64,000 nucleotides of DNA from JACTUA01 sp964551875 (GTDB taxonomy: Archaea > Halobacteriota > Methanomicrobia > Methanomicrobiales > JACTUA01), in NCBI GenBank assembly GCA_964551875.1, contig CAZKEV010000006.1, positions 1 to 64,000 on the forward strand, in the 5' to 3' direction. The notes beneath the pieces were generated by a model. The model searched no databases, was not told the DNA's origin, and worked only from the letters and a program-made list of their open reading frames with translations. A program made the translations under genes and the position numbers. This document shows, in pieces, positions 24,428 through 33,682 of the stretch; positions within the stretch are counted from its first letter, which is position 1, and every line of letters starts with the position of its first letter.

Positions 24428-25284
24428 TGCACCGATGGCCGCACTTCCACGGCAGCGAGGATCGGGTTGTTACGTCCCGCTGGCTTATTTACGCCTGCCA
24501 GGGGCCGGAGCTGCAGGTCCAGGATCCCGTCGGCCACCGTCACGATGTGGACCTCGTCATCGGCCTTATAGCGGCCGCCGCTCGCGGTGAACGGCCGGTA
24601 GGCGGAGGTCATGACAGTATTTTCCAGTACGATGTCAAAGACCCGCCGGTTGTCGTTGTAGTTCGGCTCCACGTACTTCGTGGTGACCTGGAAGTTGCCG
24701 TTTCTCACGGTGAACCGGTACAGGAGCTGGCTGTTCGAGACGGTGCGCCACTCCTGGAAGAGGGGGTCGTCGAGGGTGTTCCCGATGGGCTGCTTGGTCC
24801 GGTCGGTGGAGGAGGATGTGATCCAGCCGTAACTCCCGCTGGAGTAGCGTTTATCCTGGAGCCAGAGAAGCCCCCCGGTGTCAGTATACGTCGTCTTCGG
24901 GGCGCCGCAGTTGAGCCGGTAGGAGACGCGGATGTACGCGGGCTTCACCTCCACGCTGGCCCCCTCATCGTTCTCCACCCTCAACGAGACGGTGTAGACC
25001 CCGGCCAGCTGGTAGGTGTGCCTCGGGTTTTGCTCGGTGGAAGTGGACCCGTCGCCGAAGTCCCAGGCCCATGATGCAGGACCTCCGGTCGAGAGATCGG
25101 TGAACTGCCCGGTGAGGGTTGCGAGACCGGAGGTGGGCGTGCCGCTGAACTCGGCGACGGGGCCCCCGGTCGCTACCACGGTCCCCGAGATGGTGAGGGT
25201 TGCGGAATCTCCGGCTGCCACACCCGCCACCAGCAGGAGGGCCCCCAGCAGGAGGGCGGCCGCAAAGAGGAAGGGAGTCCTCAT
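24424..25284 (-). CDS. Secreted PKD + malectin-like carbohydrate-binding protein
   Basis: 286 residues. Signal 1-24. PKD domain 40-120 (ASWAWDFGDGSTSTEQNP). Residues 125-286 look like a malectin domain: YRLNCGAPKTTYTDTGG, WLQDKRY, EWRTV, YRFTVRNGNFQVTTKYVEP, RVFDIVLEN and DGILDLQLRP occur in the family order. Malectins bind di-glucose or related glycans, so this protein may bind N-glycans or polysaccharide outside the cell. Its start is 11 bp after the stop of the 857-residue gene and its stop overlaps the next start, giving a three-gene operon. Confidence 0.8.
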   Translation of the reverse strand: MRTPFLFAAALLLGALLLVAGVAAGDSATLTISGTVVATGGPVAEFSGTPTSGLATLTGQFTDLSTGGPASWAWDFGDGSTSTEQNPRHTYQLAGVYTVSLRVENDEGASVEVKPAYIRVSYRLNCGAPKTTYTDTGGLLWLQDKRYSSGSYGWITSSSTDRTKQPIGNTLDDPLFQEWRTVSNSQLLYRFTVRNGNFQVTTKYVEPNYNDNRRVFDIVLENTVMTSAYRPFTASGGRYKADDEVHIVTVADGILDLQLRPLAGVNKPAGRNNPILAAVEVRPSVQ

Positions 25285-25295
25285 CGCCGCAGCCC

Positions 25296-27869
25296 CTAAT
25301 CCGCGTATCCCGTGAAGGTGATCACGATCCGGTACACATGCGACGCGGTGAGGGCAGGGTCACCCGCCGCGATCACCTGCTTGAGGCCAATATCGTAGTC
25401 TCCAGAGCTGGTGCCGCTCTGCACCTCCTGGTCGGTCCCGGAGAGGGTGACGTAACTCCTGGTCCCGCTCTTCACCTGGATAGCATTGGTGAGGAACTCA
25501 CCTCCCGTCACGTAGGCGGGGTCGGCGTACTCGGCCATCTTACCCTCGGTGCCCGCGGGTTTCCCGCCATCCTTGGCGTCCTTCACCGAGACGTGCCAGG
25601 TGCTGGCAGTGGTGGTGACGGAGAGGTTCACGGAGGAGGTATTCTCGTTGTCACCAGGCACGAGATCCCAGCCAGAGATGCCACCTGTAGTGTCGATGGA
25701 GATGGTGGGCGTGGTATAGGTGACCACGTAGGCTGCCTTGGTCTCGGAATCGGACCCGGCAGCATTGGTGGCCGTCAGGCCCACGGTGTAGCTGCTGGTG
25801 CCCGTGTAGGTGTGAACGGGATTGCGATCGGCGGAGGTCCCCCCGTCCCCGAACGTCCAAGACCAGGAGGTGGGGGTGTTGGTGGAGGTGTCGGTGAAGT
25901 ACACCGTCAGCGGGGCCGTGCCGGTGATGCTCCCCACCGGCTGGGACATGGTGACGATGTCGTCCAGATAGGCGGTGATATCCCTCGGATTTGAACCTCC
26001 CCGGTTCACTTCAAACCGGATGGTGTGGGGTCCGGAATAGGAGGAGGTATCTACGGTGTCTTGGGTCCAGATGCTCGTGGAACCGGTGTAGCTCTTTTTC
26101 TCGGCGCCATCAATCTTCACCTTGAGGTTCCCGGTGGTGGAGGCGGGGATGTGGTAGGAATAGGAGAGCTGGCTCACCGAACTCAGGTTCACGCTCTGTT
26201 CAAGGAAGCTCTGATCATTCGTATTGTCCGCGGCCAGGCTCGCTGCATAGGTGCCGGTATGTTTCTGGGTGGTTTGAACGGAAGCCGAACCAGTGGAAGT
26301 CCATCCCGAAAGGGTCCCGGTCTCGAATCCCCCGTTCGCAGTCGTGTTCACCCGGCCGTAGAAATTCGCCACCGGCACCGAGCCAACCGTGATATAGTTC
26401 GTTTTCGTCTCGACGTCGCTTCCCGCGGCATTCGTAGCCGTGAGCTTCACGGTGTAGGTACCGGGTGATGAGTAGGTGTAAGAGGGATTCCTCACAGTAC
26501 TGTCCGTGGTCCCGTTGTTATCGAAGTCCCAGGCCCAGGACCGGCCCGAGGGGTTTTCCATCTTGGTTGAGAGATCGGCGAACTGGATGGTCAGGGGCGC
26601 AGGGCCGGAGGTGCCGGACGTCAGGGCATCGATATTGTCCAGGTATGCCGTCGTTATTGAACCGGCCTGGTCAAAGGTACAGACGGCCTGGAAGGTGAGG
26701 GTGTGGGTCCCGGTATATCCCGAGACATCGATGACGTCGACCGTAGCTGTTCCCCCTGCATCATTCACATAAGCAACCCCCTCGCCGTCAATCAGGACCT
26801 CGAAATACCGCTCCTGGCCGGAAAAGACCTTTCTCCAGAACCTGAGGGTGGAGACACCGGTCAGGTCCACCTGCTGGGAAATATTCGCAGGCTGGTTCAG
26901 CCTGCCGACCAGTTTGGCCCCGTATGTACCCGATTCCTTGGTTGTCGTCGAGGTTACATCGCCCATGGCTGTCCACCCGGAGGGGAAGGGTAAGGTTTCA
27001 AAGCCTCCGTTCACGATCCTGTCGGTTTTGATCTGGGCCGAGAAATCCGCGACAGGAGCTGGCTGAGCTTCGGTGGTGAACATGTCAATCCACCGGACGT
27101 TCTTGATAGTATAACCCCCGCCGGAGGGATAGAAGATCCCGCCCGACACGTAGTAATAGTAATTGCTGGGAGGCAGGCCCTCGTACATGTCCCCGAGACC
27201 TGACACATGCTTGCCCCAGGGGTTCCGGGAGGTATCGCCAAAGAACGTCGCCCGCATCCCGGTCGGGTAATCCGGGCCGGTGTAGCCGCTGGTGAGACCG
27301 CTCTCGCCGGCATCCACCGACCACCAGGTGATCACGTACGGCCCCAGACCCGCTGTGGGCGTGTAAATGGCCGAGTAGGGAAGCTCTTTGTAGAAGTTGT
27401 CCACGGCTGTTACGCGGACCTTCCGGCCCGAAGGAAGCCCTCCCAGCAGGTTGCAGAGGTCCCTGACATCCGTCCCCTTGAGCTTGCCCAGGTTCTTCCC
27501 GAGTACGTTGCACTCCTCCATCTGGACATACGCGCCGAGCGTCGTGTTCCAGACCCGGTCCCACTTCTCCTGACTTTTATTCCACTCCCCTCCCTGATAC
27601 ACATACCGGCCAGCATAGGTATCGTTCCACTCGTTCGGGAAGATCGGCCCCTGGAAGTAGTAGTAGGTGCTCCCATCTCCCTGGACTGGCAGGGTAGCCT
27701 CCATCTGCTGGTAGGTGAGGGTTGTCTCGTTGATGGGGGTGAGGCCGTCCGTTGACAGACGCCGGACGGTCACCTCCGTCGTGTAGACTGCCGTTCCGGG
27801 GACCACCAGGAACGAGAGGATGCACAGGGAGAGGAGGAGAAGGGCGAAGTGATGTCTTGTTTTTTTCAT
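25296..27869 (-). CDS. Secreted SUOX-like module protein with two PKDs each holding an inserted CBM-like domain
   Basis: 857 residues from ATG 27869. A longer open frame upstream lacks a signal peptide. Signal 1-27. Module A 28-262 (VRDLCNLLGGLPSG, GMRATFFGD, YTIKNVRWIDMF). PKD1 271-497 starts APVADFSAQ, is interrupted by a jelly-roll domain (283-413, GGFETLPFPSGW to TTAYLDNI) and resumes at GPAPLTIQF. PKD2 498-718 repeats this with an insert at 508-637 (NGGFETGTLSGW to ITAYLDDI). The C-terminus 720-857 is the same WxL-like domain as the gene at 23021. GGAGGTG lies 11 nt ahead of the start. No anchor is visible. Confidence 0.8.
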   Translation of the reverse strand: MKKTRHHFALLLLSLCILSFLVVPGTAVYTTEVTVRRLSTDGLTPINETTLTYQQMEATLPVQGDGSTYYYFQGPIFPNEWNDTYAGRYVYQGGEWNKSQEKWDRVWNTTLGAYVQMEECNVLGKNLGKLKGTDVRDLCNLLGGLPSGRKVRVTAVDNFYKELPYSAIYTPTAGLGPYVITWWSVDAGESGLTSGYTGPDYPTGMRATFFGDTSRNPWGKHVSGLGDMYEGLPPSNYYYYVSGGIFYPSGGGYTIKNVRWIDMFTTEAQPAPVADFSAQIKTDRIVNGGFETLPFPSGWTAMGDVTSTTTKESGTYGAKLVGRLNQPANISQQVDLTGVSTLRFWRKVFSGQERYFEVLIDGEGVAYVNDAGGTATVDVIDVSGYTGTHTLTFQAVCTFDQAGSITTAYLDNIDALTSGTSGPAPLTIQFADLSTKMENPSGRSWAWDFDNNGTTDSTVRNPSYTYSSPGTYTVKLTATNAAGSDVETKTNYITVGSVPVANFYGRVNTTANGGFETGTLSGWTSTGSASVQTTQKHTGTYAASLAADNTNDQSFLEQSVNLSSVSQLSYSYHIPASTTGNLKVKIDGAEKKSYTGSTSIWTQDTVDTSSYSGPHTIRFEVNRGGSNPRDITAYLDDIVTMSQPVGSITGTAPLTVYFTDTSTNTPTSWSWTFGDGGTSADRNPVHTYTGTSSYTVGLTATNAAGSDSETKAAYVVTYTTPTISIDTTGGISGWDLVPGDNENTSSVNLSVTTTASTWHVSVKDAKDGGKPAGTEGKMAEYADPAYVTGGEFLTNAIQVKSGTRSYVTLSGTDQEVQSGTSSGDYDIGLKQVIAAGDPALTASHVYRIVITFTGYAD

Positions 27870-28138
27870 GGCGCCGGGTACACCTCCCGTCAGGCCCCAC
27901 GGGCCGTGTAATCGCCGCTGCATCGGGGAGCGGCGGCGACGGCAATGCCTGTTACCATTGATCGTAACCACGGGAGATATAGGTTTTGATTTAATCCATT
28001 CATGTTGTTCAGTAAATACATTTACCTCCGGTTTCCTCCCTGTGAATGGGGGAGCACGTATCGCGATATGACAAAAAATGGGAAGGTGGGTGTATCGGAA
28101 GGGCCGTCACCCCTCCCCCCGTTTCATGCCTCTGCCCC
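27870..28138. other. Intergenic region: terminator and promoter
   Basis: 269 bp. A T6 run on the minus strand (28073-28078) terminates the 634-residue gene. Downstream, 27970-28025 is AT-rich (minus strand TGTATTTACTGAACAACATGAATGGATTAAATC), giving a TATA candidate for the gene starting at 27869, with a leader of about 100 nt. No gene is seen. Confidence 0.45.
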
Positions 28139-30043
28139 TCACGTGACGGTGATGTACCTGCTCCGGGTCAGGCTGTCACTGCCGTTGGCGTTCGTCACGG
28201 TGAGGGATACCGTGTAGGTGCCCTTCTTCGTGTAGGTATGAGCAGGGTTCTGGAGTGTAGAGCTGGTCCGGTCGCCGAAGTTCCAGGACCAGGAGGTGGG
28301 GTTCCCGGTGGACTGGTCCGTGAACTGGACGGTGAGGGATGCCTTCCCGGAGGTGGGGGCACCGATGAACTGGGCGTCCGGCGGGTTCTGGGAGGGGGCC
28401 GTCACTGTAATGTAGCCGGTCTTCGCCTCGCCATCGCTCCCCCAGGGATTGGATGCCGTCAGGGTTACCGAGTAGGTGCCCGCGTTCTGGTACACGTGCA
28501 TCGGGTTCCGGGCGGTGGAGGTGCCGCCGTCGCCGAAACTCCAGGACCATGATGTGGGCGTATTGGTGGACTGGTCCGTGAAGGAGACGGTGAGGGGCAT
28601 GGTCCCGCTGGTGGGGGTGCCGGTGAAGGCAGCCACCGGCGGGTAGCCGTTCACCGTGACAAATCCTGTCTTCGTCTCGGTGTCAGAGCCGTAGGCGTTG
28701 GTGGCCGTCAGGGTCACCGTGTAGACCCCTGCGGTGGCATAGGTGTGGGCAGGGTTCTGGGCCGCAGAAGTGCCACCGTCCCCGAAGTTCCAGGACCAGG
28801 AGGTGGGGCTGTTGGTGGAGGTGTCGGTGAAGTACACGGAAATGGGCGGATAGCCCGTGACGCCAGTGGGCCGGGAGGCCAGCGCGGTGATGTCATCCAC
28901 GTAGCCGGTGATCTTGTTCTGCTTGCTGGTCCCGCTGCGGGCGTTGAACTTCACTGTATGAACACCTGAGTAGCTGGAGGTAGGGATGATTCCCTGGGTC
29001 CAGCCGGTGACCGTGCTGTAGGACGCAACCTTTGTGGTGTCGATGAACACCTCTAGCCAGCCGGAACTCACCGTGTCAACCCGGTACCAGTAGGTGAGCT
29101 GGGGGACGCCGGTCAGGTCCACGCTCTGGGAGACGTACGAGGTGGAACCCTTTGCCGAGGAGAGCCTGGCGGCGTAGGTCCCGGTGTGGACCGGCGTCGT
29201 AACCACCGAGGCCCCGGACTGGGTCCAGCCGGAGAGGGTGCCGGTCTCGAAGCCGGGGTTCGTCACCACGTTTACGTCAGCGGTGAACCCTGCGAACGGT
29301 GGCGGGTTCGGGACGGGGTCATCGGAGAAGATGGCGATCTCGCTCACGTACTTCACCGAAAGGCCCGTCGTAGTGGGATAGTACTCGGACCCCGAGACAT
29401 AGTAGTACCAGTACTGTGAGGCAGCGGCCTCGTGCCAGTCATTGTTCCCAAAGGCGTGGACGCCCCATGGATTCGTCGAGGTATCGGAGAACCAGACCAG
29501 CCGCATGCCGTCTGTGTAGCCAGTGTCGGGATAATGTCCGAGGTACATGGAGAGCCCATCCACGTACCAGGTGATCGCCATCGGGCCTTCCCGGGAGGAG
29601 TACCCGTACACGTTCTCGTAGGCGAAGTACTTGGCAAAGCCGTCGGACGCCCTGACCCGGATCGTCTCACCGGCGTTCATGCCGCCAACGAGGTCACAGA
29701 GGTCCTTCACGTTGGTACCCTTCACGGCCCCCATGTCCTTCTCCTGCACGTTCGTGTCCTCCTCAGGGTTCCAGCGGAGCTGCGCCTCCACCACGGGGTC
29801 CGGGTCATCGATGAAGACCGGCCCCTGGTGGTAGTAGTGGATCACACCATCCCCGAGCACCGGGAGGTTGGCCATCATCCACTGGTAGGTGACGGTCTCT
29901 TCGTCCAGGACCGTGGTTCCGTCGTTCGCATACCGGACAAGGTGAAGCTCCGTCGTGGCCGCCGCAACGGGGGCTGCCAGGAGGAACAGCATGCAGGTGC
30001 ATACCAGCACCTGCAGCAGCCGGGAGTCGATTCTTCCACGCAT
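28139..30043 (-). CDS. Secreted SUOX-like module protein with three PKD domains, the first holding an inserted CBM-like domain
   Basis: 634 residues. Signal 1-28. Module A 29-240 (VKDLCDLVGGMNAGE, GMRLVWFSD, GLSVKYVSEIAI). PKD1 249-464 has a CBM-like insert at 257-386 (NPGFETGTLSGW to ITGYVDDI) after its first strand. PKD2 466-548 and PKD3 555-634 are plain (FGDGGTS and FGDRTSS in the loop). The protein stops exactly at the end of PKD3 (RSRYITVT) without anchor, sorting signal or post-PKD domain. ATG 30043 has AGAGGATG spacing better than the ATG three codons earlier. It is divergent from the PEGA protein at 30315. Confidence 0.8.
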   Translation of the reverse strand: MRGRIDSRLLQVLVCTCMLFLLAAPVAAATTELHLVRYANDGTTVLDEETVTYQWMMANLPVLGDGVIHYYHQGPVFIDDPDPVVEAQLRWNPEEDTNVQEKDMGAVKGTNVKDLCDLVGGMNAGETIRVRASDGFAKYFAYENVYGYSSREGPMAITWYVDGLSMYLGHYPDTGYTDGMRLVWFSDTSTNPWGVHAFGNNDWHEAAASQYWYYYVSGSEYYPTTTGLSVKYVSEIAIFSDDPVPNPPPFAGFTADVNVVTNPGFETGTLSGWTQSGASVVTTPVHTGTYAARLSSAKGSTSYVSQSVDLTGVPQLTYWYRVDTVSSGWLEVFIDTTKVASYSTVTGWTQGIIPTSSYSGVHTVKFNARSGTSKQNKITGYVDDITALASRPTGVTGYPPISVYFTDTSTNSPTSWSWNFGDGGTSAAQNPAHTYATAGVYTVTLTATNAYGSDTETKTGFVTVNGYPPVAAFTGTPTSGTMPLTVSFTDQSTNTPTSWSWSFGDGGTSTARNPMHVYQNAGTYSVTLTASNPWGSDGEAKTGYITVTAPSQNPPDAQFIGAPTSGKASLTVQFTDQSTGNPTSWSWNFGDRTSSTLQNPAHTYTKKGTYTVSLTVTNANGSDSLTRSRYITVT

Positions 30044-30240
30044 GGGAATCATCCTCTGATATTGCCACCTCTCCTATTATCGCCGGGTGTCATAAAGATG
30101 TATGACTTATCCAGAAATGTTCAACTTTTATCATTAACCTACCTGATAGACTGCCATTGAAGGCAACCCGTTTGTTCCTGTCAGGTGGCCGACAGGCGGG
30201 ATGCTGATAAATGAGTTGACTTCCGTGAAAAGTTAGGAAG

Positions 30241-30250
30241 GTATAAATAA
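30241..30250 (+). promoter_or_regulatory. TATA box for the PEGA/DUF3344-like gene
   Basis: GTATAAATAA, with purine-rich GTGAAAAGTTAGGAAG just ahead as a B-recognition element. It is 65 nt ahead of ATG 30315. The rest of the 271-bp divergent region (30044-30314) contains AT-rich sequence at 30090-30140 that should drive the minus-strand gene at 30043. Confidence 0.65.
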
Positions 30251-30314
30251 TCCTCCCGGAAACCGGAAAGCCGTGATGGGAGACAGGGCTCTGGGGAGAT
30301 GGTACAGAGGGGGA

Positions 30315-33300
30315 ATGTCGATCCGGTTCTTTGCTGCAGCAGTCCTGCTCATGCTCCTTCTCGCCGCACCGACCCTCGCTGCCACCACCCAGGTCCATGT
30401 GGTGAAGTATGCGAACGATGGTACTACCATCCTGGACGAGCGAACACTCACCATCGCGGACATGGAGACCAATCTGGGGCTCCCGGTCTACGGGGATGGG
30501 ACCACTCACTACTATTTCCAGGGCCCTACGTTCGATTTTAACAACCTGTGGGATCCAGCGGAGGAGGTCAATGTATTATCCCGGGACTATGGCGCAGTGA
30601 AGGGAACCGATGTCAGGGACCTCTGCAACTTGGTGGGAGGCATGAAAGATGGCGAATATGTGACCATCAAAGCGTCGGATAGTTTCGCCAAGAGTTTTGA
30701 CTACGATGACGTCTACACTCCGGATCCGGACGCGATGCGGATGGTGCTTGCCTGGTATGTCGGGGAGGATGGCACCGGGGAAAGTCAGGGAGTTGGCTAC
30801 CCGCCCGGTTTCTACAGCGGCATGCGTCTCTTCTTCTTTGCCGATACGAGCACAAACCCGTGGGGCTATCATGTCTTCGGCCTCTGGGACATGCACGAGA
30901 ATCTGGCCGAGGACCGCTGGCATTACTACTACGATGGCAACTTCTGGCCGTCCAGCAGCGGTCTTTCGGTAAAATATGTTGACAGGGTTCTCATCTACAG
31001 CGATGACCCGGTCCCGGACGTCGGCGATATTCAAATCACTTCCAGCCCGGAAGGAGCCACCATTTCTATCGACGATGTCGATGTCAAGCAGGCGACAAAC
31101 GCAACGCTCACTGGCCTTGACCTAGGCACGCATCTCGTCCGGGTGGCCCTTGACTGGTACCGGATGGAAGAACAGGAAGTAGAAGTACGGTGGGACGAAC
31201 CTGCCGTGATCCACTTCAACCTGGACCGGATGGAGGGGTCGGTGAAGGTTACCTCCACGCCTCCGAGGGCAAAAGTCTTCCTCGACGGGACCGACACCAT
31301 GAATGTGACCCCCTGCACGCTCACGGGTATAAGACCAGTGGTTCACACAGTGACGGCGAAGCTCTCCGGCTACACCGATGTCTCAGATACCATCACCGTG
31401 GAGGATGGTGAGACCGCCGAGCTGGACCTAGAGCTCGCCACCGCAGATTCAGGATCCGGCTCCGGTTCCGGCGAAACGGCTTCCTCGTCGGATACCGGCG
31501 GCTCACTGGTTACAGTGGCCCAAGGGCAGGTGAGGGGAGGGGTACTCTTTGCCACAACCCCGGGCGGCCCGTGGACACTCGAGCGCGGGGCATCTCGGAC
31601 CCAGGTCCTCCAGCTGGATCTCCCGCCCAATGCTACGATAATGCTCTCCCGGCTCTTCGTCTTCATGGGCGAGGAGCCTTCCGCGGCGGGGACCACGACG
31701 GCCCAAGCAGATCCCATCGTCACGGTCGGGGACAGGGTGGTGACTCCAGCGGCAGCCTACCGCGATTGCCGGCCTGGCGAAAGCAGATGCCCGGTCATAC
31801 GGACCCTGGCTTTTGACCTGCTTGGACGGGCGTTCCTGGAGGGTGAGATTCCGATAAATGTGGAGCACCCGGGCGGGCAGGCGGGCCCCCTGATCTGGTA
31901 CGGGGCCGGCCTCGTCGTCGCCTACGAGCGGGAGGGCGACCCGGAGACGAGATACTGGATCTCCGAGGGTGCCGACGGAATTCTCAGCGACCGGGATTCC
32001 CCCCTTCCGGAGTCCGAATCCCGTACCCTGGCGGACTTTCCGGGCGAGGTGAACCGGAGCCTCGTGCGGGAGGCGGTCCTTCTCCCGGTCTCCACGGTTC
32101 CGGAGGGAGGCAAGGGGGACGGGCACCTCGTGACCTTCAATGGCAACAGGTGGGTCTCCCCCCTGTCAGGAGACGGGGTATGGTCGGCCAGGATGAACGT
32201 GCGACCGTACCTCCGGTCAGCGGGGAACCAGGAGACGGTGGAATCCGAAGGGGTCTCGGGAAGGGGGGACCTCATGGAAAACCGGGCGGCGATCCTAGTC
32301 GTGACCTACGGGAACGGGACTACCGGGGAGGAACCGGCCGGCATTGAGCCACTTGTACCCCCTGAGATCGATGCCATGCAGCCCGGGGGGTCTTCCCCAT
32401 CGGCCGGAATCCTTCCGGGGGAGAACGCAACATCCCCAGAGGAGCTCCCTGCCTGCTTGAACCTGACCGTCACCTCGTCGCCGGACCGGGCCCTTGTGTC
32501 CCTGGACGGGACCTATCTCTCGAAGGTGACCCCCCTGACCCTGGCCTGCGTCGCCCGGGGGGTTCACGAGGTGAAGCTCGGTCGGGACAACTTCAAGGAC
32601 CGGGCGGTCACCGTCGACCTCCAGGCCGATACCACCATCCACGAGGACCTGTCGTCGGCCTTCCCCCTCTATGCGAGCCTCCTCAGGGACTACAGCGAGA
32701 AGATTAACGTCACGGCGGATCGCTGTGGGGGGGTGTACGTGACCTCCTACACCGAGAAGGCAAGCATTCTCCTGGACGGGAAGGACACCGGTCAACTCAC
32801 GAACGCCGTCCTCACCGGGCTGAAGCCCGGGCTCCATACCATCCGGATCCGTTCAGATAAGACCGAGCTCTCAGACAATACCCGCCAGGTCTGGGTCTAC
32901 CCCTCCGTCATTTCCTCAGTCGGCTTTGAGTCCTGGCCTCCCGTGAAGCGGGAGGTGACCGTGCAGTCCGCCTACCTCAGGAAGGCCGAGTTCACCGTGA
33001 ACGGGAGGTACCCCTCCTTCAAGATCCCGAGGAAGGTGACACTGCCTTCCTGGGAGAGCTTCATCACTGTCAGGGTGAACGGCACGTACCTCTCGTACCC
33101 GGCCTGGGCCATCGACCACAACGGGACCCTGCAGGTCAGGCGGCAGGACCCATCGGCCCTCACCACTCTTCAGGTCGTGTCGGACCCCCGGGGTGCAGAC
33201 ATCCTGGTGGACGGGTTCCCGACGGGCCTCACCACCCCCGCCGTCATCCGGAACCTTTCGCCGGGCAGCCACCGGGTCCTCGTCTCCGCCCCGGGGTACC

Positions 33301-33602
33301 TTCCCCGGGAGGAGCTCATCATTCAGCAGGACATGCCGGGCGAGGGGCCGGACAATGTCCATGAGTTCTTCCTTGATTCCAACGCATACGGATCCCTGGA
33401 GCTGACGAGCACGCCCCCCGGTGCCCGCATCTTCATCTTCCAGCGGGACACGGGTGAGAAGACCCCCCATGTCTTCCCGTACCTCGACATCGGCACCTAT
33501 GACGTGAAGCTGGAGGGTGAGGCGGATTCCCGGACCTTCTACGGGATAACAGTCACGCCGTACGGGCATACTTCCCGGCACGTGAACCTGTCCGTCGTAT
33601 AA
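30315..33602 (+). CDS. Secreted SUOX-like module protein with PEGA repeats and a DUF3344-like domain
   Basis: 1095 residues. Signal 1-22. Module A 24-237 is nearly the same as A1 of the 1531-residue protein (VRDLCNLVGGMKDGEY, GMRLFFFAD, GLSVKYVDRVLI). Two PEGA domains follow (about 245-385; SSPEGATISIDD, STPPRAKVFLDG), then a GSGSGSG linker, a DUF3344-like domain (about 405-690; YWISEGADGIL) and about four more PEGA-like units (690-1095; SSPDRALVSLDG, DPRGADILVDG, STPPGARIFIF). No anchor. The ATG at 30315 has GAGG upstream. A GTG at 30273 in the same frame would be almost leaderless. It is the only plus-strand gene of the surface region. Confidence 0.8.
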   Translation: MSIRFFAAAVLLMLLLAAPTLAATTQVHVVKYANDGTTILDERTLTIADMETNLGLPVYGDGTTHYYFQGPTFDFNNLWDPAEEVNVLSRDYGAVKGTDVRDLCNLVGGMKDGEYVTIKASDSFAKSFDYDDVYTPDPDAMRMVLAWYVGEDGTGESQGVGYPPGFYSGMRLFFFADTSTNPWGYHVFGLWDMHENLAEDRWHYYYDGNFWPSSSGLSVKYVDRVLIYSDDPVPDVGDIQITSSPEGATISIDDVDVKQATNATLTGLDLGTHLVRVALDWYRMEEQEVEVRWDEPAVIHFNLDRMEGSVKVTSTPPRAKVFLDGTDTMNVTPCTLTGIRPVVHTVTAKLSGYTDVSDTITVEDGETAELDLELATADSGSGSGSGETASSSDTGGSLVTVAQGQVRGGVLFATTPGGPWTLERGASRTQVLQLDLPPNATIMLSRLFVFMGEEPSAAGTTTAQADPIVTVGDRVVTPAAAYRDCRPGESRCPVIRTLAFDLLGRAFLEGEIPINVEHPGGQAGPLIWYGAGLVVAYEREGDPETRYWISEGADGILSDRDSPLPESESRTLADFPGEVNRSLVREAVLLPVSTVPEGGKGDGHLVTFNGNRWVSPLSGDGVWSARMNVRPYLRSAGNQETVESEGVSGRGDLMENRAAILVVTYGNGTTGEEPAGIEPLVPPEIDAMQPGGSSPSAGILPGENATSPEELPACLNLTVTSSPDRALVSLDGTYLSKVTPLTLACVARGVHEVKLGRDNFKDRAVTVDLQADTTIHEDLSSAFPLYASLLRDYSEKINVTADRCGGVYVTSYTEKASILLDGKDTGQLTNAVLTGLKPGLHTIRIRSDKTELSDNTRQVWVYPSVISSVGFESWPPVKREVTVQSAYLRKAEFTVNGRYPSFKIPRKVTLPSWESFITVRVNGTYLSYPAWAIDHNGTLQVRRQDPSALTTLQVVSDPRGADILVDGFPTGLTTPAVIRNLSPGSHRVLVSAPGYLPREELIIQQDMPGEGPDNVHEFFLDSNAYGSLELTSTPPGARIFIFQRDTGEKTPHVFPYLDIGTYDVKLEGEADSRTFYGITVTPYGHTSRHVNLSVV

Positions 33603-33682
33603 TACGGACTCTTGGAACCGGAAGCACCGAGAGGGGATCAAGACTGGCTAGGTAATGCATCAACCCCAGGGTCCCGGCCCCT

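Noticed and set aside
10442..30043. Reading the PKD repeats as a tandem DNA repeat array
   Set aside because: They are protein-level domain repeats with diverged DNA. Only the 313-bp segment is a true DNA repeat.
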